This document shows positions 57,995 to 64,000 of a stretch of DNA of 64,000 bases, piece by piece; the first letter of the stretch is position 1, and each line of letters opens with the position of its first letter. The position numbers and the translations under genes are program-made. The notes below the pieces were generated by a model. The model saw only the letters and a list, made by a program, of their open reading frames with translations. It made no database searches and was not told where the DNA came from. The DNA is from Myrica gale (Eukaryota; Streptophyta; Magnoliopsida; Fagales; Myricaceae): the NCBI GenBank assembly GCA_963930655.1, contig OZ005613.1, positions 11,416,501-11,480,500 on the forward strand, read 5' to 3'.

Positions 57995-58570
57995 ATGGAG
58001 GAGAGTTCATTGTGGTGTTCGATTATCAGCTGGGGTTTCACAGCTCAAATGTGGATCATGACTTCTATGGTTTCCAAAATGAAGAAACTAGTACGATCCT
58101 TTGCTGTCTCCTTTTCTCGTTTAGCACCAAGCATCAAAATCATACAAGGGTTTACTTTTCCTTGCCTTCGCACCAGGAGAGACTAACATCATATACAAAA
58201 GAAAAGCAAGGGGATATGATCTAATTATTCCTAAAGAAAGTGCTAGAGCAGAGCAACGATAGCTCATGGTGGTAGAACCAGCTAGAGAACGCTCATAGGC
58301 AGACTAAACGTGCCTACAAATGGAAGACATTTCTCTGAGATGTTTTTAACTTGCTATGTCTTCAACCTAAGGGCGTTGATGTATTTTTAGGCCAGGGCAT
58401 GCTGAAATGTTCCTGATTTATGGCTCAATCCATTGAGGAAACATTTAAGAGGCATTTTCATGCCTTTGAGGATGATAGTAGATGCATTGCACCGTATGCT
58501 TTCAAACAGATGTTTCACAAAAAATGCAATCTGTTACGTGAGAGGAATCCATTTTAGGGGTACTCATTTC
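57995..58570 (+). other. Unassigned possible captured coding remains
   Basis: One frame reads FIVVFDYQLGFHSSNVDHDF, then YGFQNEETSTILCC with later pieces QSIEETFKRHFHAFEDDS and CIAPYAFKQMFHKKCN. The composition looks protein-like but I recognise no family. Several stops. Confidence 0.3.
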
Positions 58571-58711
58571 ACTATTTCATTGCTGGCTAGGGTTACCAGA
58601 GATTTGGGGGTTTTCTCAAATGATCGGTGGATGCAGATTTTGCTAAGTGTTTATTTTGATGGGACCACGTTGTCTCTTTTTAGTCATGAGTTTTATTTTT
58701 TTTTTTGCTTA

Positions 58712-58875
58712 ATTGCATTGTAGATCCCTGTGGTATGAGTTTGTATTGGTTAGTCCCTGGGGTAAGCATCATGTAACAAAAAGGTCCTCCCGTTAGATTT
58801 TCGTCGACCCACTTAATGGCCAAAGCTTCCGGGAGGACCTTTTTGTCAAAAGGTGATACCACAGGGACCTACAGT
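58712..58875. repeat. Palindromic MITE-like block
   Basis: GCATTGTAGATCCCTGTGG... and ...CCACAGGGACCTACAGTACTGC are inverted. Inside are AAAAAGGTCCTCCCG and CGGGAGGACCTTTTT in opposite orientation. A close relative, in reverse orientation, is at about 59770-59960. Strong hairpin potential. Confidence 0.7.
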
Positions 58876-59331
58876 ACTGCATCATATGCCTTATTTTTTC
58901 CACTCCAAAACCTCCAGAATAATACAAATTAGGAAAATTGATCACTTCAAATGGTCTTCCTCAATTGCTGGCTGCTCTAGATATGTACATCTCGGTCGAG
59001 AAAAGAAATAACGTGGAACTTGATTAGAAAAGGATTCTTGGCATGAAACCCTTGCCTATAGCGAGACAATGTGGAACAATAATGATAAACTAGTTCTTGG
59101 TCTTTCCCCTCACAAATATTAATAACTGATGCTTTGGAGTTTCTATCTGATGTTAAATTTGATGGAAGCTGAGGATCCTCTAATATTTGTCTTTATTGTC
59201 TGTGTGTGCCTAGTGTCGAGCCTGCACCAAGTTGGGGATTCCTCTCGCTCAGATTGAAAAAATTACTTGGTGCTGAAAACTCAAATAGCCATAGTTCATA
59301 CAAAACTTGTGGAGAGATCATTCAACCATGG

Positions 59332-59668
59332 CTGAAGGAGAAGCAAATGAAGACTTATATGTCAGAGTGCATAGAACCCAATCTTTGATTGTTTCCGGAA
59401 TACCTATGTCGTAATTCTTTCTGTACCAATTCAGTACGATTATTTCATTGTCTACGGATGATTGTTCGCTTCCCACCTACCTGTTGTCAACATAGTACAT
59501 TGTTGAAGGAGAAGCAAATGAGGACTTATATGTCAGAGTGCAGAGAACCCGATCTTTGATTGTTTCCGGAATACCTATGTCGTAATTCTTTCTGTACCAA
59601 TTCAGTACAATTTTTTCATTGTCTACGGATGATTGTTCGCTTCCCACCTACCTGTTGTCAACATAGTA
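59332..59668 (+). repeat. Tandem duplication, unit about 173 bp
   Basis: TGAAGGAGAAGCAAATGA(A/G)GACTTATATGTCAGAGTGCA is repeated at about 59504, with few differences through CTACCTGTTGTCAACATAGTA. A third partial copy (TGATTGTTCGCTTCCCACCTACCT) follows at 59669. Confidence 0.85.
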
Positions 59669-59767
59669 TGATTGTTCGCTTCCCACCTACCTATTGTTCG
59701 CTTCCATAACACCTATATTTTTTTTCTCTTCTTCAATGTTGATCACTACTTTCCGTTTCTTTTTCTT

Positions 59768-59990
59768 TGGCTTAATTTCACCTTAGGTCCCTATGGTATC
59801 TCCATTTGACAAATTAGTCCATGGGTATGCATCATGTAACAAAAAGGTCCTCCCCGAAGCTTTGGCCGTTAAGTGAGTTGACGAAAATCTAACAGGAGGA
59901 CCTTTTTGTTACATGATGCTTACCCTAGGGACTAGCCAATACAAACTCATACCCCAAGGACCTTTTTATTCGAGTATGTGACTTCAGGAA
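59768..59990. repeat. Second palindromic MITE-like block within the MULE right arm
   Basis: CATCATGTAACAAAAAGGTCCTCC and its complement GGAGGACCTTTTTGTTACATGATG face each other around AGCTTTGGCCGTTAAGTGAG. Same family as 58712-58875, opposite orientation. Confidence 0.7.
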
Positions 59991-60050
59991 CTATTTTGTT
60001 AAAAAGTGATATACCACAGGGACCTACAATGCAATTAACCCATAATTTTA

Positions 60051-60767
60051 TATTCTTCTCTTTCTAGGCCATCTAGGCACTTCTCCCTTAGTTGGCTAAC
60101 GACAACTAAACTGCGAGGACCAATTTTTTCATAAAAGTGTACGTCATGACATTCGCGTTGAAATCAATACCTTAAGGACTAAAATATTAAAATTTTAATA
60201 AAAATTTCTTGTCGTAGGGCAACTTACGATTGACATTGAGATGACATCTAAAATCCACGTAAGCACCATTCTTTATGTTGGCTAATGACAATAGAACAGG
60301 GATCAATTTGCCTAAAAAAATTACCTCAAGACCCTGACGATTGAAATTAATACCTAAGGGACTAAAATGTCAAAAGTGTAAACTATACAATAATTAAGTC
60401 TTTAAATGTGAATACTTAAATCATTAAGCATAACAAACATCAAAAATATATTCAATATAATATTTTAAAATAATAACCAAACAAGGAAAACAATTTCTTG
60501 AAAACATTATAATGAATTTTTTTATTTAAAATAATAGTTTTACAAGCAAACAAACAGACCCTAAGACCAAATAGAAATCCTACTATACTTCTCCATCCTA
60601 GATCTTGTGTGCAGAAAGAGAACGATTTTCTGTCTCGCGCTTTTGGATTGAAACGTCAACGTTGTGATTGTGCTCATATATAGGAGATGAAAAGCATCCA
60701 TTTTATGTTTTTAAAGGCAATTTGGATTAGCGCTGGAAGTTGCTTCTACTCTTTTTTCTGTCATATG
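60051..60767. other. No gene recognised; MITE-like TIR fragments
   Basis: Contains two related GTTGGCTAA(C/T)GACAA(C/T)A(A/G)AAC...GGGA(C/T)CAATTT blocks (about 60095 and 60278) with the flavour of MULE/MITE ends ('aaggactaaaat'). No gene. Confidence 0.4.
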
Positions 60768-60784
60768 AATGGATTGCTTCTTTG

Positions 60785-60900
60785 CCAATGAACTATGGCT
60801 CAAATGGCATGTCCTCCTATATGGAGGGTCCTGAACTGGGGTTCGATCCCCCCACCCCCTCCCCCGGCAGGCTTGGCCTCCATTGCCTAGAAAAAAAAAT
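60785..60900 (+). mobile_element. Short SINE-like insertion with 17-bp TSD
   Basis: 116-bp insert with a pol III A-box-like TATGGCTCAAATGGCA, a B-box GGTTCGATCCCC, and a 3' AAAAAAAAAT tail. It is flanked by perfect 17-bp direct repeats AATGGATTGCTTCTTTG (60768-60784 and 60901-60917). A target duplication of this length plus an A tail is the mark of LINE-driven retroposition. Confidence 0.85.
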
Positions 60901-61171
60901 AATGGATTGCTTCTTTGATTACTTATTAGTATGTAGACTTTGCCATGTTCTTCGATTTTCTTGTAGTAACTTTTAGAAATGTTATTTTTTATTTTGAATG
61001 AAAAAACTTACTACTTTCGTTTGAATCAAATGAAGTGCACTTCTACTTATTATGAAGATTGAATAAATAGCAATTTTTTTTAATTTTAGAAGTAAATTAA
61101 ATTTAATAAATAAAGCTATAATAAATCGTGATAAAATGTTTTCTGACTTGCCCCAAAGAAAAAAATATAGG

Positions 61172-61275
61172 GTCCTCTACTGGCACATGAAGTTTCAAAC
61201 TTCAGATCAAGACCCTTCCTAGCTGAAAGACACGAGGCCTCAGCCCTATGGAACCTGGCCAGAGGCCTAAATCAC
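61172..61275 (-). repeat. Possible second SINE-like fragment
   Basis: On the minus strand it contains GCTGAGGCCTCGTG (A-box-like), GAAGTTTGAAACTTC (B-box-like) and then a CCTATATTTTTTTC end. Layout fits a tRNA-derived SINE, but no duplication was confirmed. Confidence 0.35.
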
Positions 61276-61281
61276 CAGTTA

Positions 61282-62390
61282 CAGGGACGAAGCAAAGATT
61301 TGTCGTTTGGGGGGCCAAATATAATAATTTTTTCTAATAGGTGTCAAGGTCATTTTACGTGTACCTTGACTAATCTCATGGCCTTCAAAAGTTCATTATA
61401 ATTAAAATAAGCAAAATCAAAATGTAATAACATATTCTAAAACTTAAAAAAACACTATGAACTTTAACTTAATTGTTAAATCCAAATTCGTATCAATTAT
61501 GATAATTGAACCAGACGTTCGAGTAAAAGTCATCAATTATTATATTAGTACTAAAACCTTGTGCGCCCTAATGTAATCAAAAATTCAAAATATTTAGAAT
61601 AAATGGTTCATAAATTATTGACAAAGGAACAAACAATGTTAAAATCTAGTCAAAATAACATAGACACACAAATAATAGAGCAATAATATTTTAATTAAAC
61701 AATAATAATGAAATGAGTATGTTTTTTTTTTAAAAAGACAATAATAATTAAATGTAATAACATTTAGAATTCTAACTTTGAAGAGGACTTTTTTTGAGTG
61801 CAAAGCAAAAAGTTTGTTGTATTCCAAGAGTTGAGTATGAATTTTGTTATTTTTCTGTACATGAGATAAAATAGTGGAAGAGAGAGAAAAAAGAGGCCAT
61901 TGAGAGAAAATCTAAAAAAAATGGAGAGGCCATTGAGAAACAGGAAGTGAGAGAGAAAGAAAATTGAATTTTAGAAAAAAAAGAGAAAGAAAAGTAAAAA
62001 AACACTCTAGAAAAGAGGGAGGGAGAAAGATACACTCTATAAAAGAGGGACAGAGAGAGAGAAATTTTAGAAAAAAAAAGAGGGAGATTAATTTTAGAAA
62101 AAGAAAGGGTGAGAGAAAAGTAAAAAAAAAAGACTCTTACTATTGGAGGCCCACTGATAAAGTAATTATTGGAGGCCCACTGATAAAGTAATTATTCCTT
62201 CTCTCAAGCTTTTTCATTCTCTCATTTTATATCTTCAAAAAATTTGGTGGAGCCATTACAAAGATTACTAGCAATTTTGCCCTTGTATTAAAAAAAATTG
62301 CAAAAAATTAAAATTTGGCCATGTATACAAAAAATTGCAAAAAGTTTGGGTGCCCATGGCCCCCACTATCCCACCTTAGCTTGGTCCCTG
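61282..62390. mobile_element. Probable non-autonomous hAT-like element
   Basis: Left end CAGGGACGAAGCAAAG and right end (reverse complement) CAGGGACCAAGCTAAGG form short inverted repeats with a GGGGG(C)CCA stretch just inside both. The flanking 8-bp duplication is not convincing. The inside is AT-rich and purine-rich, with a 30-bp tandem repeat ATTGGAGGCCCACTGATAAAGTA at 62143-62195. No coding. Confidence 0.55.
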
Positions 62391-62596
62391 AGTCCGGTTC
62401 CCTGACCAACTAAATCATTGGATTAGGAATTCTCTCTTCTACAAAGTATTGATCCACTTATTCAAACCCAACAAAAAAACAAAAGGTATGGATCCTTTTT
62501 TCTCTCAATAAACCAACATTTCCATTAAAAACTAAACCAAACCAGGCATGCTTTTATTTGTTAAACGATATGAAAACCCATAGATATCAATTGCTT

Positions 62597-63035
62597 ACTT
62601 TGTACAACGTGAAGGATCCAGAAGTGCGACAATTTGTGAAGAAATGCTTGGTAACTGTGTTTCTTAAGGCTTTCTGCAAGAGAGCTTCTGGATGACCCAT
62701 TTCTTCAAATAGATGATTATGAATATGACTTGAGAGCAGTAGATTATGGTAGAGAACTAGATGAGAGTGGTTCCCTTATAAGGCAGCCTTTCCTTGAACG
62801 TCACTGCAGTAATAGCACATATAGTAACGGATACGTAAATGGTTATGGTTTAGACGGTGAAAATCAATGGGGCTATCATCCATTTACGATAGAACCAAGT
62901 GGAATTGAACTTTTCGAGTACCATGATGATGAACATTCTGATGATTTCAACATAAGTATCTGAGGGAAGAAGAGAGGGGATGGCGGCATCTTTTTAAGAC
63001 TCAGAATTTCAGATAAAGAAGGTAACAAGAGACGG
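62597..63035 (+). pseudogene. WNK serine/threonine kinase fragment (kinase end to OSR1_C start)
   Basis: The plus strand reads LYNVKDPEVRQFVKKCLVTV (end of the kinase domain), then, after a one-base insertion near 62667, RLSARELLDDPFLQIDDYEY, DLRAVDYGRELDESGSLIRQ, FLERHCSNSTYSNGYVNGYG and SGIELFEYHDDEHSDDFNIS. A TGA at 62961 interrupts; beyond it the frame continues KKRGDGGIFLRLRISDKEGN, the start of the OSR1_C domain. The motif order matches plant WNK4/5-like kinases. The upstream kinase lobe is absent and the downstream part is cut by a LINE, so this is a relic. WNKs regulate ion balance and flowering signals; this piece cannot. Confidence 0.85.
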
Positions 63036-64000
63036 CTACATACGATCCATTATGACGTATAGCAACATCAAAATTGATCTTAATCCATCCCGTATCCGGG
63101 GGCAACCACGAATGAGAGAGAGAGAGAGGGAGAACAAACCAACCAAGCCAACTGATGATCTGAGAATCTACGGGTAAGTGATGATCTAAGATCTGGATAC
63201 ACCACGACCTTATCTTCATAAAAGGCTTGATTACGAGAAAACCACAAAACATCAAAAAGCAAAGGCTGCACGGAGAATGAACTTGTTGATACAGGACCGA
63301 GGTATCCCCAAGGTTGAGTCAGCATTGAGTAAAAGTCCTACCCATGCTGTAGGAGAAGAAACTGGTATACGAGAAATATCCAAAGGCCAAACAGAAAAGT
63401 TCCAAAGATATCGGGCTGCCAAACAATCATGAAAAATATGCAGGATAGAATCATGATGAGCTCCACAATTACCACAAGCCTGAAGCGGCAAACTACCCCC
63501 AGCACCAAGAAGATAAGACGGAGCTCGAACTGGAAGGACTTCAGACGCCAATTTCCACAGCAAAAGCTTAAGCCGGTCCTGGAGATGAAGTTTCCATAGC
63601 AGATTCCAGTCCTATTCAAATAAAAAACATTGCTGGGCCCGACAAGTCGATTGAGCATGAAGAACAATTTCCTTCACAGAGAAAGAGCCTCGAGAGTTGG
63701 GGTGCCAAATAAAAGAATCTTTGTGACACGGGTCAGGTCGGGACATAGATAAGATGTGAGAAACAGTATCCGCAGTGAACAAAGAATGTAATGCTGATAA
63801 ATTTCATTCACCCGAATCCTGATCAACAAGCTCTGTCACCCAACGAAAAAAAGAGGAACTCACCAAGCTAGCAGGCTTGAAACCAGGTAAAGAGGGGATC
63901 CAAGGGTCTTTAAAAACGCTCACAGAGGAGCCATTACGAGGTAAAATACAAGCACTCCCTTTTAGAGAACCAAGAACTCAGCTGATGCCTTGTCAGATAA
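63036..64000 (-). pseudogene. LINE fragment (zf-RVT and RNase H part), a different family
   Basis: On the minus strand, from 64000: SVSVFKDPWIPSLPGFKPAS, SSFFRWVTELVDQDSGE, DSFIWHPNSRGSFSVKEIV, LLWKLASEVLPVRAPSYLLG, CGNCGAHHDSILHIFHDCLA, RYLWNFSVW, then WFSRNQAFYED and WLPPDTGWIKINFDVAIRHN (RNase H start). This is the C-terminal zinc-knuckle and RNase H end of a LINE with a 'HDC' knuckle, unlike the LINE at 44.6-56.1 kb. It runs past the window end. Frame changes show decay. Confidence 0.82.

Larger units (their letters stand above)
57563..60041. mobile_element. Third MULE-like element (non-autonomous)
   Basis: Inverted ends GGGTTAATTCCTTAGGTCCCCCTGTG and (reverse complement) GGGTTAATTGCATTGTAGGTCCCTGTGG share the following TATCACTTTTTAACAAAATAGT block. 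Perfect 9-bp duplications ATAATTTTA. No transposase. Internally it holds an unassigned reading (about 58000-58560), a palindromic MITE-like block and a ~173-bp tandem duplication. Confidence 0.85.

Noticed and set aside
60841..60852. A tRNA gene, suggested by GGTTCGATCCCC
   Set aside because: No cloverleaf can be drawn; the 17-bp duplication and A tail show a SINE insertion instead.
60955..60972. TTTTCTTGTAGTAAC, resembling the complement of a CACTA terminus
   Set aside because: The last base differs, the site is 45 kb from the CACTA body with many unrelated insertions between, and no subterminal repeats lie near it.
1..64000. CRISPR arrays, operons or other bacterial systems
   Set aside because: Introns, plant transposons and plant protein families throughout; the short repeats seen are LTR minisatellites or transposon subterminal repeats.

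Overview
The window looks like nuclear DNA of a flowering plant, probably a woody eudicot. I infer this from intron-split plant genes (a PsbP-domain thylakoid-lumen protein, a group IIe WRKY, a WNK kinase, a LRR receptor-like protein) and from plant-type transposons (UBN2-gag copia, CACTA, hAT, Pack-MULE-like elements, L1-type LINEs). The species cannot be fixed from the sequence. I found no intact host gene. Nearly everything is a mobile element, a nested insertion or a broken gene copy.

Layout. 1-1.6 kb: decayed Ty3/gypsy integrase end and a probable LTR. 1.7-2.2 kb: broken LRR receptor-like gene start (minus). 2.3-4.2 kb: diverged direct repeats. 4.2-~15.15 kb: large CACTA element on the minus strand (dead tnp2 transposase plus a second ORF), split by a gag-only Ty1/copia element at 8820-13635 with exact 5-bp target duplications. 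15.3-22.9 kb: second copia element (plus), again with a 5-bp duplication, whose 5' LTR is rearranged into a ~2.8 kb inverted repeat. 22.9-25.3 kb: probable gypsy LTR followed by an antisense 'putative gypsy type transposon' ORF. 26.4-28.6 kb: MULE-like element carrying pieces of an LRR receptor kinase and a MATE transporter. 28.9-30.6 kb: 135-bp tandem repeat, F-box-like pseudogene and LTR-like remnant. 31.1-37.4 kb: hAT element with decayed transposase, itself hit by a Pack-MULE (32320-34388) carrying a spliceable but truncated WRKY gene. 37.8-43.0 kb: broken PPD6-like gene whose first intron holds a LINE with the inversion signature of twin priming. 44.6-56.1 kb: a second LINE interrupted by two solo LTRs of one family. 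57.6-60.0 kb: third MULE-like element with a perfect 9-bp duplication. 60.8 kb: a small SINE with a 17-bp duplication. 61.3-62.4 kb: probable non-autonomous hAT-like element. 62.6-63.0 kb: WNK kinase fragment cut by a third LINE on the minus strand (63.0-64.0 kb).

Nothing here forms a working pathway. What the window records is an insertion history: CACTA before the gag-only copia; hAT before the WRKY Pack-MULE; LINE before both solo LTRs. The most unusual items are the inverted-repeat 5' LTR, the two gene-carrying MULE-like elements (one with a spliceable WRKY ORF lacking its zinc-binding histidines), and the twin-primed LINE inside the PPD6-like intron.
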